DNA from: Ascaphus truei
Lineage: Eukaryota > Chordata > Amphibia > Anura > Ascaphidae
DNA length: 64,000 nucleotides
NCBI GenBank assembly: GCA_036426205.1
Contig: CM071570.1
Span: 6,651,747-6,715,746, forward strand
Direction: 5' to 3'
The notes beneath the pieces were generated by a model. The model worked only from the letters and a program-made list of their open reading frames with translations, ran no database searches and was not told the DNA's origin. The position numbers were made by a program, and so were the translations under genes. The first letter of the stretch is position 1, and each line of letters opens with the position of its first letter. This document shows positions 1-9,823 of this stretch, piece after piece.

Positions 1-463
1 TTCCAACTTTACACAATACACACCCTTCTCTCTAGGCTCCACGTTACTTTGGCTATCATATCTTTCTTTGTTTCTATCCCTTGCGAAGACAACGTTTTCA
101 CTTTCACTAACAAAACAACCCCTTTACCACTTACTCCTCCCTCTTGCCTTTTCCACTCGCACCCACCAGGCCTGCCTTCCTCTGTTTCTAGCGCTTCCCT
201 ATCTAACTTCTTATTTTCCTCTTTCCCTTTACTCACGGTCTTTTCCTTTCCCCACTCCCGTCAATACTGGCCAAATCAGAACACAAATTTTTGCTTCACC
301 ACCCTATCTGCCGTAGCTCACTCTTCCCCTCCCTTCAACTGTACAAACATCATGTCACTTTTGTAAACTACGTTTTTGCGCCCCTTCTTGGGTCCGGTCG
401 TGTCCATTATTTCCACTTCCACCTCCCCCTCAATTGTGCCACTCTCAACCATTTTTTCCCTTC
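1..463. other. Pyrimidine-rich stretch without a recognised gene
   Basis: The + strand is strongly C/T-rich. The minus strand reads into a Lys/Glu-rich peptide (9-236) that could be the decayed tail of the Tx1-type ORF1 immediately to the right, but I see no diagnostic motif. No promoter or RNA gene is recognisable. Confidence 0.3.
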
Positions 464-1222
464 TTAAATCCTCCTCATAACATTGCTGTTAAGCCGGATC
501 AATCCCTCCCTCTTGGGAACTCTCCATCCACAAATTCCCTGACCCTCCACTGTCTCTCCTCTTCTTCTAGCACCAATGCCCCCTTTTGCTGCCAGGGCAT
601 ATGACCTTTTTGTGCACTGCCTTGCCAAGTGTCCTTCCTCTCCGCATAGATGGCATCTCTTAGGGACTCCACATTTGGCTGCAGTATGTCCCTCTTCCCC
701 ACAATTACGGCACACAATTCCTGTTTTCGTGCAACCTCCTTTGTATGTCCATAAGTGTGGCAATGCCTGCAATATAGAGGCTGTCCCGGGTAAACACAAA
801 AACCTCTGTCCCCTCTGATATGTGACATGGCCGGTGGGTGCGTCACTTCCTGCCTGCACATGATGGATCCCGCTCTGAACCGTACCCAGAAAGTCTTTCC
901 CGTTAAACATGCCATACGGGTTTTTAAGTTCTTCACCTCCTCTGATCATTTCACAATACCTTTTCAAAAAAGTCACAATCTCCTTTCCTTGCATACGGAT
1001 TGTACATGTGAATTACAAGTGTCTCTCCTCAGCATAAAACTTGGAATTACATTGATGCCATAATAAGACCGGGACACAAGACTTTCCTTGCACTTTCAAA
1101 AGTGCACCAAACATCCGCTTCTGATGACAGGTCAGGTCATAAATCCCCGTGCAGGAAATCCTGAAGGCAGAAGATACTCTCAGCATCCCAGACCAATCAA
1201 TTGCTTCAGCACCTTTCTCCAC
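464..1222 (-). pseudogene. Tx1-type LINE ORF1 / ZCCHC3-like CCHC protein, frameshifted remnant
   Basis: The minus strand encodes pieces of a nucleic-acid-binding protein of the kind found as ORF1 of Tx1 LINEs and in amphibian ZCCHC3-like copies. Reading 1222 to 1013 gives an N-terminal piece (MEKGAEAIDWSG). After a frameshift a piece with KEIVTFLKRYCEM and a GKRTFWVRF-like segment follows. Two zinc knuckles then read CRNCGEEGHTAAKC and CHLCGEEGHLARQC, both with intact C-x2-C-x4-H-x4-C spacing. A further segment (HPPAMSHIRGDRGF, YPGQPLYCRHC) lies in another frame between 936 and 760, so at least two or three frameshifts interrupt the protein. No reverse transcriptase adjoins it here. It cannot be expressed as one protein. 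The alternative is a decayed host ZCCHC3-like retrocopy; the domain order alone does not decide. Confidence 0.65.
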
Positions 1223-1545
1223 TATCCAAGGCAGGTTTACTCGACATCTCTCGGTCCTCTCGATCAGAACCGGATGAATTGCTCATTCCAGCTTGCGACG
1301 TCATCTCTGCTCTCCCAAGCCTCAGGTGCGGCACCCCAAAGCAGCAAGGGACTTTAGCCAGTAAAGGCGATGTCCCAGGGCAAAGGTGCCGCCCCTCACT
1401 TCCGCATATGCTCGCTCAGAACGCTCGCTCAGGATCATACTCTCAGCTCGAGAGGCGTGCCACCCCACAAAGCAGCAGGAGTCTTTAGTCCCTGAAGGGA
1501 CGATGACTCAAGGCCAAGGGGACACAGTCTCAGCTACACAACTGT
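1223..1545. other. Intergenic stretch, nothing recognised
   Basis: Short open frames on both strands show no family motif. It lies between the ORF1 remnant and the foldback element and may be decayed 5' sequence of the former. Confidence 0.2.
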
Positions 1546-2167
1546 TTCAACCTTGATGGGTATCATCAGTGTTGAGGCTGGTCTTAATGGTTGCAGGTTT
1601 GAGACTAGACTAGATAATCACCACTGTCATTAAGGTTATGGTGGGTAAAAAAAAGTGACAAAAACCCTCCACAGTAAAGCATAAAGCAACTGTAAATATT
1701 ACTGTATGTTCATGTGCATGTCTTAGACAGGTCTGCAACCCTGTCTTTCCCATTGTCACCCAGCATACAGCGCTTCCATGCAGCAAGGGATTCTGGGAAA
1801 ATGACATGCAAATAGATATTATATATACGGTGTGTGCCTGTGTGTGTGGCTAAGGGTTGTTCATGTAATGTGAGCTTGAGATAAAAAGGTGGCACTGTGT
1901 GCTCATTTCATTTCATTTCCCAGAATCCCTGCTGCGAGTGGAAGTTCTGTGTGCTGGGCGAAATGGTGAAAGACAGGGTTGCAGACCTGTAAGAAGGCAA
2001 ATGAATATACAGTAAATTTACAGTTGCTATATGCTTTACTGTGGAGGATCTTGTCACTTTTTTACCCACCATAACCTTAATAAGTGTGGTGATTACCTAC
2101 TCTTTACTCAAACCAGCAAATGCCCAGCAACCAACCTCACACTGATTATACCCATCAAGGTTGAAAC
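1546..2167. repeat. Foldback element with ~250-bp inverted arms
   Basis: The left arm (about 1546-1800) and the right arm (about 1908-2167) are inverted copies. CAACCTTGATGGGTAT near 1549 pairs with ATACCCATCAAGGTTG near 2148. Left GGTTATGGTGGGTAAAAAA pairs with the TTTTTTACCCACCATAACC run near 2060. Left GGGATTCTGGGAAA pairs with TTTCCCAGAATCCC near 1916. About 100 bp separates the arms. No ORF is carried. It is a MITE or foldback transposon of unknown superfamily. The innermost part of each arm belongs to a shorter family seen again at 2242-2430 and 4020-4150. Confidence 0.65.
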
Positions 2168-2241
2168 ATGTCGTGAATGGGTTTACTGGCTTTGCATCTC
2201 CCAAGCCCTTGCTTAAAAGCTGTGTCTAAGCAGCATGCATG

Positions 2242-2430
2242 GCTAAGGGTTGTTCAGTAATGTGATTGAGATAAAAGGTGGCACTGTGTGCTCATTTGCA
2301 TGTCATTTCCCAGAATCCCTTGGCAGTGGAAGTGCTTGTGTGCGGGCGATAATGGTGAAGACAGGGTTGCAGACCTGTCTAAGACATGCAAATGATATCA
2401 GTAATATTTACAGTTGCTATATATATATAG
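2242..2430 (+). repeat. Short dispersed repeat with ATTTGCATGTC inverted ends
   Basis: This copy matches the interior of the foldback element on its left: GTGCTCATTTGCATGTCATT, then CCCAGAATCCC, GACAGGGTTGCAGACCTG and GACATGCAAAT. ATTTGCATGTC and GACATGCAAAT form an 11-bp terminal inverted repeat about 110 bp apart, which suggests a small MITE. The octamer-like ATTTGCAT lies in each terminus. Confidence 0.5.
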
Positions 2431-2439
2431 TAGCTCCTT

Positions 2440-3530
2440 TCCTGCTGATATAGAGAGACTACTAGGCTGTATGAACCGCTGGCTCAGACGAGATCTGGGC
2501 CTCCTCTAACTGGGAGCTGGGGTACAATATGTTCTTGGCAGCGCCTGCCACTTACCCAGGAATCCCAATAAGTAAGATCCCCTAGGTAAGAGTAATGATA
2601 ACAAGCCACAAACGTTGTAACCTCTTTTACTAGTAAGTGATTGCAAAACTTAGCTTAACCTATAAAGAATAAAACTCATATAATCACAGTACATGAATAG
2701 CTGATACTCAGTAGTTATACACCAGGGCCTGGCCACTCTCCACAATTGAGTAATGTCACTTCCCACCACCGCGTGTACCCCACAACGTGTCCAATGTATA
2801 GACTCAGTCCCTTGAACACTCAACCAGTGTCCCCAAGAACCATCCCCAAGGCGGGATCAGCGCCTGAAGGTACCGGTGTTGGTGCACTTATTAAATACCT
2901 TAGGCACTCCAGACAGCCGGTAACAGATTCGAAAATGATCCACGATCAGCCGTAGTCTCTCACGAGTTTGGAAATGTCCAGCAGCTTGAGCCCAAACCAC
3001 TGAACACACAGCAGCGCAGGAAGAACACTATGTCCCTGCCTGCTAATACAGTAAGGAAATAGGATGTCTCTCTCTAGGGCTGTTCCCTGCAGTACCACAA
3101 GCTGGTGGTTGACTCAGGGTTGCACTGGGGCTGAGGGGAAATCTGGCCTACACAGGTGGGTGATTGACGCCCTGCACACACACATCCTCTCCTTGCTCTC
3201 CGTCACCCTCTGCTAGCCGGTTCTCCCCAACGCTTCCCTCCCTCCTGCCAGCCCAATCCTTCACTCCTAATCGTTCCCTGGCATGTGGCTCTGTGAGGCT
3301 CATGGGAATTGTAGTTTTACTTCAGAGCTCCCTGGTTATTGGCCAGCGTTCGCACGCTTACACTGCGCATGCGCGAAACTCTCTCCGTGCCTCCGGTGCG
3401 CATGAGTTTGCGCAATGCCAATTACAACATGGCGGCGCCTGTGCTATTGGGCCGCCGCCGAACCTCTGGACGCTCCCTACACAGCACCCGTGATTGCCGC
3501 CCTACAGCGGAGGTACAGAGGGGAAAAAAA
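2440..3530 (-). repeat. ZNF143/NRF1/YY1 repeat family, copy A
   Basis: This is one of four ~1.1-1.7 kb copies of a promoter-like dispersed repeat; the others are at 21169, 24478 and 31612. The left part matches their GGCTCACAGGAGG...CAGCGCC module in diverged form. The right part is GC-rich and carries a ZNF143/SBS-like site on the minus strand (3301-3318, ACTACAATTCCCATG), an NRF1 palindrome CTGCGCATGCGCG (3363-3375) and a YY1-like AACATGGCGGC (3426-3436). No coding capacity is seen. A solo LTR or a long non-autonomous transposon are both possible. Strand is chosen from the ZNF143 motif only. Confidence 0.5.
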
Positions 3531-4019
3531 ACACCCCCACTGTATATGTATGTTACTTTGAGTGAAGTGTCTTCTATTAATGTCAATGTTAGGTGTTCTA
3601 TATTTTTTAAATTAGAAATTGATCTTTGATAAAAATAATCAAAGTATAAAGTGAAGTTAATCATTTTTTACGTGAATAGTACAGTAATATGTATTGATTC
3701 ATGGCCTTAAAAAATGTCAATTGGATTTATTTCAGATAAAAACACTTATTTATAAACACAGCTTCCGTAACCTTAAAAGAAAATGCTGAGAAATGTTACA
3801 TATCTAGATCCAAGCAAACACACATCAAATTATCTTTCAAATTATAAAAGTTTTTTAACATGCATTGTTTTTGTTTTGTTTTTAATAATCCTGGACAGCA
3901 AAAAACATGTTTTGTGAGTGTTTGACAGGGGTTTGCATCTAATCCATGCTGTGCTAAAAAGTGTTTGTGAATGGCAGAGCATTTGCTTATAAGGGTTCCA
4001 TGTAAAAATGGATTTCATA
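3531..4019. other. AT-rich stretch, nothing recognised
   Basis: No ORF, RNA or repeat termini could be supported here. Confidence 0.2.
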
Positions 4020-4149
4020 GGTTAAAAGGTGACAATGGTGTGCTCATTTGCATGTCATTTCCCATAATCCTTGCTGCCGTGGAAGACACGTATGCTTGGT
4101 GATAATGGTGTGAAAGGCAGCTTTGCAGACCTAAGACATGTGAATGTGC
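4020..4149 (+). repeat. Second short ATTTGCATGTC repeat copy
   Basis: It shares GTGCTCATTTGCATGTCATT, CCCATAATCC, GATAATGGTG, TTTGCAGACCT and GACATGTGAATG with the 2242-2430 copy, so it is a diverged member of the same small family. It abuts the 3' end of the L2 LINE. Confidence 0.45.
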
Positions 4150-5513
4150 TCACAAGTATTGTATTGTATTGTATGTCTTTATTATATAGCGCCATTATGT
4201 ACATAGCGCTTCACAGTAGTAATAATGTGGTAATCAATAATAAAGATAATATAAAATAACAGTCATGGGAATAAGTGCTCAGAAATAAAAGTAACATAAG
4301 GAAGAGGAGTCCCTGCCTCCGAGGAGTTACAGTCTAATGGTAGGTAAGGAGAACGTACAGAGACAGTAGGAGGGAGTTCTGGTAAGTGCGTCTGCAGGGG
4401 GCAAGCTTTATGTATCATGTGTTCAGAAATCACAGTGCTATTAATTGCTTCTTTAAGCAAGTGTGTCTTAAGGTGGGTCTTAAGGTGGATAGAGAGGGTG
4501 CTAGTGGGTATGAGGGGAGGGCATTCCAGAGGGGTGGGGCGGCAGTGAAAAAGGTTTAAGGTGGGAGAGGGCTTTAAATACAAAGGGGTGGGGTAGAAAG
4601 AAGACATCCTTGAGAGAACTCAAGGGTCTGGATGTGTGCATAACGAGAAATTAGGGAGAGATGTAAGGAGGGGCAGAAGAGTGTAAAGCTTTAAAAGTGA
4701 GGAGAAGAATGGAGTGTGAGATGGGGATTTGATCGGAGCCAGGGAGGGATGTTCATGAGGGGGATGCTGAGACAGATCTAGGAAGAAGAGTAGAGTGACT
4801 CTGGCAGCAGCATTTAGGATAGATTGTAGGGAAGACAGGTGAGAGGTAGGAAGGCCGGACAGGCAGGAGGTTACAGTAATCAAGACGGGAGAGAAGAGAG
4901 AGGGGCCTGAGTTAGGGTAGCAGTCGAGCAACAGAGGAAAGGGCGTTACTTATTTATGTGCGGAGGAAAAAGCGACAAGTTTTAGAAATGTTTTGAAGTG
5001 AGGGGCGAATGTGGAGAGGGAGTCGAGTGTGACCCCTGGCAGCGTGCTTGGGCTACTGGGTGAAATGATCGTAGTTCCAACAGTAATGTGGAAGGAGGTA
5101 GTGGGCCAGGTTTGAGGAGGAAGTATGAGGCTCTGTTTTAGCCATGTTTGTTTAAGGCGGCGCGAGGGCCATCCAGGATGTATGATAGCAGAGAGACATT
5201 CAGAAACTTTGGGTTTGTACAGCAGGTGTAAGGTCGGGTGTTGAAAAGTATATTTGTGTGTCGTCGGCACAGAGGTGATATTAAACCCAAAGATGTTATG
5301 ATTAGGTCACCTAGAGAGGTGGAACAGAGAAAAGAGAAGAGGTCCAGGACAGAGCCCTGGGGTACCCCCACAGAGAGATCAATAGAGGAGGAGGGGTGTT
5401 AGCAGAGATAAACTTAAAGTACGAGGGAGAGGTAGGATGAGATCCAGGTTAGAGCTTTGTTCCGATACCCAAGAGTAGGAGAAGGTGGATGAGAAGAGGT
5501 GTTGGTCCAACTG

Positions 5514-5560
5514 NNNNNNNNNNNNNNNNNNNNNNNNNNNNNNNNNNNNNNNNNNNNNNN
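5514..5560. other. Assembly gap (run of N)
   Basis: A run of 47 N lies inside the RT region of the L2 LINE. The true length of the missing sequence is unknown. Confidence 0.98.
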
Positions 5561-5928
5561 TGTCAAATGCTGCAGAGAGGTCGAGTAATATGAGCAGAGT
5601 GTAATGACCTCTGTCTTTGGCAGCATGGAGGTCGTCAGTTATTTTAGTGAGGGCTGTTTCCGTGGAGTGAGCAGTGCGGAAGCCAGATTCCTAGGAGAGA
5701 ATAGGTGTTGAGAAAATGGAGCAAGGGAGAGAATACAAGACATTCAAGGAGTTTAGATGTTCAAGGAGTTTAGAGGTCGATAGTTAGAAAGACAGGTAGG
5801 GTCAAGCTTGATGTTTTTGAGTAATGGTATGACTGTTGCATGTTTGAAGGAGGATGGAAAGGTTCCAGAGCAGAGGGAGGAGTTAAAAATGTGTGTGAGC
5901 GTAGGGATTATAGTAGGAGCAAAAGGTT

Positions 5929-6393
5929 TTAGGAGATGGGAGGGAATGGGGTTAGGGGGCAAGTGGTAGAGGGAGAAGATGCGATCAATAGTGACACATC
6001 CTCCTCTGAGACAGTGGAAAAAGAGTCAAGGAGGGCAGGAGGAGAGTTAGGAGGAGGTGTAGGATGGGAGGAAGAAACAGAGGGGATGTTTTGCCGTATG
6101 GATTCCACCTTTTCCTTAAAATAGTCAGCAAAGTCCTGAGCGGAGATGGAGGAAGGAGAGGCAGCTGAGGGTGGTTTGAGTAGAGTATCAAATACAGAGA
6201 ACAGTCGGCGTGGGTTAGACTTGTGCATGTTGATTAGTGAAGAAAAGTAGGCTTGTTTAGCTTGCGAGAGGGCAGAGTTGAAACAGGATAGCATAAATTT
6301 GTAGTGAAGGAAGTCTGCAAGAGTGTGAGACTTCCTCCAGAGGCGTTCAGAGGAACGAGTGGAGGAACGCAGCATGCATGTGTGGGAATTTAG
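5929..6393 (-). pseudogene. L2 LINE ORF, linker between endonuclease and RT
   Basis: The minus strand continues the LINE polyprotein after a stop near 6394. It reads SERLWRKSHTLADFLHYK, then SQAKQAYFSSLINMHKSNPR, then ISAQDFADYFKEKVESIRQN. This is the linker region before the RT fingers in L2-type proteins, with the usual 'F.dyF.ekv..ir' segment. It is open for about 148 codons, so decay is modest here. Downstream it shifts frame near 5930. Confidence 0.65.
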
Positions 6394-7509
6394 CTAGGGT
6401 CTAGGGTTAGAACGGCGAGTGCGGCAGAGAGAAAGGGGGGCATGTAGATCAAGAGACGAGGACAAGACAGAGTTGTAGTTCCTGACCAGGTTGTCAGGGT
6501 CTGTATCTGAGCTGAGAGAGTAGAGGGAGGAGCGTAAAGTGGACTCAAAGTCAGGTAAGTGAATAGAGCGCAGGTTTCTGCAGAAGCGGGGGGTAGATGG
6601 AGGTGGAGAAGGGGGGAAGCAAGATAGAGAGATGATGGTCAGAGAGAGGAAAAGGGGAAATGGAGAAATCAGAGAGAGAGAGAAGTTTTTAGTGAAAACC
6701 AGGTCTAAGTAGTGGCCATCCTTGTGAGTGCTGGCTGCAGTCCACTGTTGATGGCCAAAAGAAGAGGTCAGAGAAAGAAAGAGGGAAGCCCAAGGGAGAG
6801 AGGGGTCATCAATGGGGCAATTGAAGTCCCCAAGGAGAAGAACAGGGGAGTCTGAGGAGAGAAAGAAAGAGAGCCAGGATTCAAAGTGAGAGTGAAAGGA
6901 AGAAGGGGGATGAGTAGAAGTAGGTGGGCGATAGATGACCGCCACATGGACAGGGAGAGGAGAGAAGATCTGGACAGTGTGAGCCTCAAAGGAGGGAAAT
7001 GCAAGAGATGGAGGAATAGGAAGGGTATGGTAACGGCAGAGAGAGGAGAGCAGGAGCCCCACGCCTCCACCCCTGCCATCAGTGCGCAGAGTGTGGGAGA
7101 AGGAGAGGCCACCATAGGAGAGGGCAGCTTCCAGAGCAGTGTCAGACTGAGTGAGCCAGGTCTCAGTTATAGCAAATAGGAGCAGAGAGTGAGAGAGAAA
7201 GAAGTCATGGACAGAGAGGAACTTGTTGGAAAGGGAGCGAGCATTCCAAAGAGCACAGGAGAAAGGGAGAGAGGAGGGAGGGTGGCAGGGGATGGGTATG
7301 AGGTTGGAGGGGTTGACACCAGAAGGAGTAGAGGTTGCAATTGGCAGGCGAGGACGAGCGCATGTAGGAATAAGGCAGGGACCAGGATTGGGAGAGATAT
7401 CCCCAGAAGCAAGGAGGAGAAGCATGGATAGAAAGAGGATATGTGAGGATGATTTATAGGGGTGTGTTTTAGTGCAGGGGATATAGCTGTGTGGTGTCAG
7501 AGGGCGCAC
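6394..7509 (-). CDS. L2 LINE ORF N-terminal part: 2A-like peptide plus APE endonuclease
   Basis: This 371-codon open frame starts at an ATG at 7509. Residues about 26-34 are Leu-rich, followed at 36-44 by GDISPNPGP, which matches the NPGP core of 2A 'ribosome-skipping' peptides. An APE-type endonuclease follows: LWNARSLSNK (metal-binding Asn region), ITETWL (catalytic Glu), GGGVGLLL, AVIYRPP, LLLGDFN (Asp/Asn pair) and HYLDLVFT. The final SDH box is not recognisable (LTIISLSC instead), so this copy is probably catalytically dead. A stop at 6394 separates it from the linker and RT. A 2A-like peptide in this position is known from several LINE clades; whether this one works is not visible from sequence. 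Confidence 0.7.
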   Translation of the reverse strand: MRPLTPHSYIPCTKTHPYKSSSHILFLSMLLLLASGDISPNPGPCLIPTCARPRLPIATSTPSGVNPSNLIPIPCHPPSSLPFSCALWNARSLSNKFLSVHDFFLSHSLLLFAITETWLTQSDTALEAALSYGGLSFSHTLRTDGRGGGVGLLLSSLCRYHTLPIPPSLAFPSFEAHTVQIFSPLPVHVAVIYRPPTSTHPPSSFHSHFESWLSFFLSSDSPVLLLGDFNCPIDDPSLPWASLFLSLTSSFGHQQWTAASTHKDGHYLDLVFTKNFSLSLISPFPLFLSLTIISLSCFPPSPPPSTPRFCRNLRSIHLPDFESTLRSSLYSLSSDTDPDNLVRNYNSVLSSSLDLHAPLSLCRTRRSNPRP

Positions 7510-7560
7510 GTAAGAAAGGAGTTCATGTGAACAGAGAAGTGTGAAGGAAGGAGAGATGGA

Positions 7561-7929
7561 GATATATGAATAGATTTAGAGACATACAGAGGCTGGTAAA
7601 AAGAAGTGCATAATTTGAGAAGAAGTGAAGTCACAGCAAATATAAATGGTAAAGGCAGCATCACAGCAGTAATTATGCAGTCTGATATAGATTATTTCCA
7701 TCTTTCCAGCGTAGTTCAAATGCAGGAATCAGGGCCAGGTGGGGTGTTCACTTCTTCACATCTTTTGAACTTCCATTTAAACTTCAGTTGTTCAGTAGAG
7801 TTGTTCAGTTGTCCTGCCACTTATAATGGGCCACTTTGAATATGGGCTGCAGTAATTTTATTACTAGTGTAGATGAGCATGGGTCTCCGAAACAGATTCA
7901 GGGCACTCAAACTATGTCCGGTTAGCCCT
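7561..7929. other. Stretch without recognised features
   Basis: It may contain the 5' flank of the L2 LINE. The 77-codon frame at 7606-7839 has no family motif. Confidence 0.2.
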
Positions 7930-7934
7930 CAAAC

Positions 7935-8095
7935 AGGAACCATAAGAAAAAAAGTACCCAGGTATGGAAAATTGAAAAAAAAAAGGCTTTATTAAGGCAT
8001 ATGTGAGTGATTAAAAAATGACAGGGTAGTCCTACCATGCATTTCACGCAAGTGTTTGCGCTTTCTCAAGGAGCATAGGACTTGCAGGAAGTAAG
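7935..8095 (-). mobile_element. PLE-type tail with hammerhead-like core (copy 1, minus strand)
   Basis: On the minus strand the order is a hammerhead-like motif (8028-8082), then a GCCTTAATAAAGCC polyadenylation-type signal near 7992, then a T-rich segment. The same order (ribozyme-like core, AATAAA, T-rich tail) occurs downstream of PLE coding sequences at 11642 and 62653. No coding part adjoins this copy, so it is a truncated or non-autonomous insertion. Confidence 0.5.
8028..8082 (-). ncRNA. Hammerhead-like ribozyme motif, degenerate
   Basis: Read on the minus strand: stem I distal AGTCCTA (8076-8082) pairs perfectly with TAGGACT (8028-8034) over 7 bp. The core is CTTGAGAAAG in place of CTGATGA. 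Stem II is GCGCAA/TTGCG with a 4-nt loop (8047-8060), followed by GTGAAAT then GCATGG. The architecture fits a type-I hammerhead with very short stem III. The CUGAUGA box is mutated (C3 and G8), so catalysis is doubtful. Confidence 0.4.
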
Positions 8096-8368
8096 CACAT
8101 TTATATGTGCTGAATAATTAAAAGAAAAAAACCCCAATCAGACGCAGCTGATTGAGGCTAAGGTCATGTGACGCATTGATTAGATGAAGTTAAATAAACA
8201 TATCACATGTGCTGAGACTCAGTAAAAAATGCTCAATTGTAAAAATGCAAAATCAAATATAGATAATCAGTTTATGCTTTGAACCAAAGTCAATCTAAAG
8301 TTTAACTTCAAGTGCACACTTCTAAATACTTCAATTCAATAGAATATATACAATGTTACATCTTAACA

Positions 8369-8376
8369 TGTTAGAG
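8369..8376. repeat. 8-bp target site duplication of the hAT derivative (left)
   Basis: TGTTAGAG occurs immediately before the element's left end and again at 9158-9165 immediately after its right end. Eight bp is the hAT target-duplication length. Confidence 0.8.
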
Positions 8377-9157
8377 GAGCGGTGCGCAAACTATGGGGCG
8401 CAAGATTATTTAGGAGGGTGCAGGCTGCGTGCGGGGAAGCCTGGGTGCGGGCAGAGCTGTGCATGGGCGGCCAAGCAGCTCACAAGCTCCGTGCTGCTGT
8501 CTCTGTGTGGTCTGCCTGCAGCGGGGGCGGGGCCTTCCCTGCACACACACAGTCCCTCCTCCTCCTGTCCCAGTTTTTAGCCAGATGGGGGGAGAGAGAG
8601 AGAGATGAGATCGGGGGAGAGGAGAGAGAGGAGAGAGAGAGAGAGAGAATGAGCGAGAGAGAGGAGAGAGAGAGAGGAGAGACAGAGAAAATGGTAAGGA
8701 CATATTGAGGGGAGGGGAGAGAGAGACATGGAGAGTGGGAGACATATTGAGGGGAGGGGGAGAGAAACATGTAGAGGTGGGAGACATATTGAGGGGAGGG
8801 GGAGAGAGAGAGACATGGAGAGGGAAGGGATGTAGCAAAGAGGTGAATGAATGCCCCCTCAAATGGACTGCCTTTGTGCACCAGAAAAAAAACATATTAC
8901 CAGATGCCAGCAAACAATAAAATAAACAGTGATCCAATACTAGTATACTGCCTGCGCGCGTACGCCTGCAGCCCAAGAGATTTGTGAACTTGGCTGCAGG
9001 AGATTGTAGACGTGTCTCAAAGCTGGTACGTCCTCATTGGCTGAACCAGCTCACGTGCGCTGACGTCATGTGATTTTGATTACATCAGGCAGGGGAGGCC
9101 CGAGAAATTTCATGGATGAAAAGGGGGGCTCGGCATAAAAAAGTTTGGTCACCCCCG
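8377..9157 (+). mobile_element. hAT-type non-autonomous transposon, 781 bp
   Basis: Termini are GAGCGGTGCGCAAACT on the left and AGTTTGGTCACCCCCG on the right, an imperfect inverted pair related to the CAGGGGTGCGCAAAC ends of the MITEs at 10233 and 10571. Perfect 8-bp duplications flank it. The interior has a long (GA)n/(GAGA)n tract (about 8587-8700), three AGACATATTGAGGGGAGGGG-type repeats (about 8697-8800) and the module TGACGTCATGTGATTTTGAT near 9061. It encodes no transposase. The element at 18816-19821 is a relative in the opposite orientation. Confidence 0.75.
8587..8830 (+). repeat. (GA)n microsatellite and ~45-60 bp minisatellite inside hAT element
   Basis: A purine tract of GAGA repeats is followed by three copies of a GGAGACATATTGAGGGGAGG unit separated by GAGAGAAACATG-type spacers. 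Long open frames on both strands here are repeat artefacts. Confidence 0.8.
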
Positions 9158-9165
9158 TGTTAGAG

Positions 9166-9485
9166 CATAGTGAATCCTAGATACATATGTGGCAAATGAT
9201 GCATGATGTTTACTGCTTCAAATTTAAATTTATACGCATTGAAAGAAAAGTACATGCTAGTGAAGATTAAAATGTCATGTAAAGAGCATACTATTAGCAA
9301 CTCAATCACTAATAGTATAGCATATCACAAGAATATCATCTCCAAGAGAAAAGGTAGTGTGTAGAGAAGGAACTCTAAGGGTTGTGTCTATTGACAAACA
9401 CAATAACTAAACTAAGATTATATACTGTATAATATATCCCGGTATAAGTTCAAAGTCAGAAATAAATACTGTACTATATATAAGT
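9166..9485. other. AT-rich stretch, nothing recognised
   Basis: It may be 5' sequence of the PLE to the right, but no coding motif is visible. Confidence 0.2.
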
Positions 9486-9702
9486 CCGTGCGCATGCGCG
9501 CCTGCGCGTGTGAGTTGAGCGTGCCCCCCCAGTCCTCGTGAAGGGACGGCTTTAACGGGCTAGAGCGGGTACGCGCGAGCCTGAAGCGCATTGGCTGCCG
9601 GAGGGATCGGTGGGACCCGCGGAGGCAGGAGCGGGTGACGGGAGAGTGCTGGCCAACGGAGCGGGGAGTGCGCCGAGGGTGGCGTGGCTCCCCGAACCTT
9701 AC
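9486..9702. other. GC-rich block with NRF1-like sites
   Basis: About 215 bp of CpG-rich sequence sits in AT-rich surroundings, starting GTGCGCATGCGCGCCTGCGC (an NRF1-like palindrome) and ending near GGCTCCCCGAACC. It looks like a small GC-rich insertion or a relic promoter, but I could not define termini or a TSD. Confidence 0.3.
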
Positions 9703-9823
9703 ACAGATAGATCTATTCTACTTAGAGACAAGTCACATACAGAATTAAAACATAAAGAAGATATACCGCTATCTTTATAACACAATATAGTAGGCAAGCG
9801 GATGACATTGGGATGTCCTAAAA

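Larger units (their letters stand above)
4150..7560 (-). mobile_element. L2-clade LINE, nearly full length, decayed, with assembly gap
   Basis: On the minus strand this element runs from an N-terminal APE-type endonuclease (7509-6394) through RT blocks to a 3' end with ATTG-type pentamers near 4150-4175. RT landmarks in broken frames include a PSSFKHATVIPLLK-like block (about 5860), NYRPLNSL, GVPQGSVL (about 5360, RT motif B) and a C-terminal GLPTSHLSSLQSILNAAAR block (about 4840), typical of the L2/CR1 group. Stops and frameshifts occur throughout and 5514-5560 is N. Retrotransposition would need RT and endonuclease in one reading frame, which this copy lacks. The clade call is by eye; Rex1 or another CR1-group lineage is the alternative. 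Confidence 0.75.

Noticed and set aside
8410..8976. 188-codon minus-strand Ser/Leu/Pro-rich frame
   Set aside because: It reads the complement of the (GA)n tract inside the hAT derivative.
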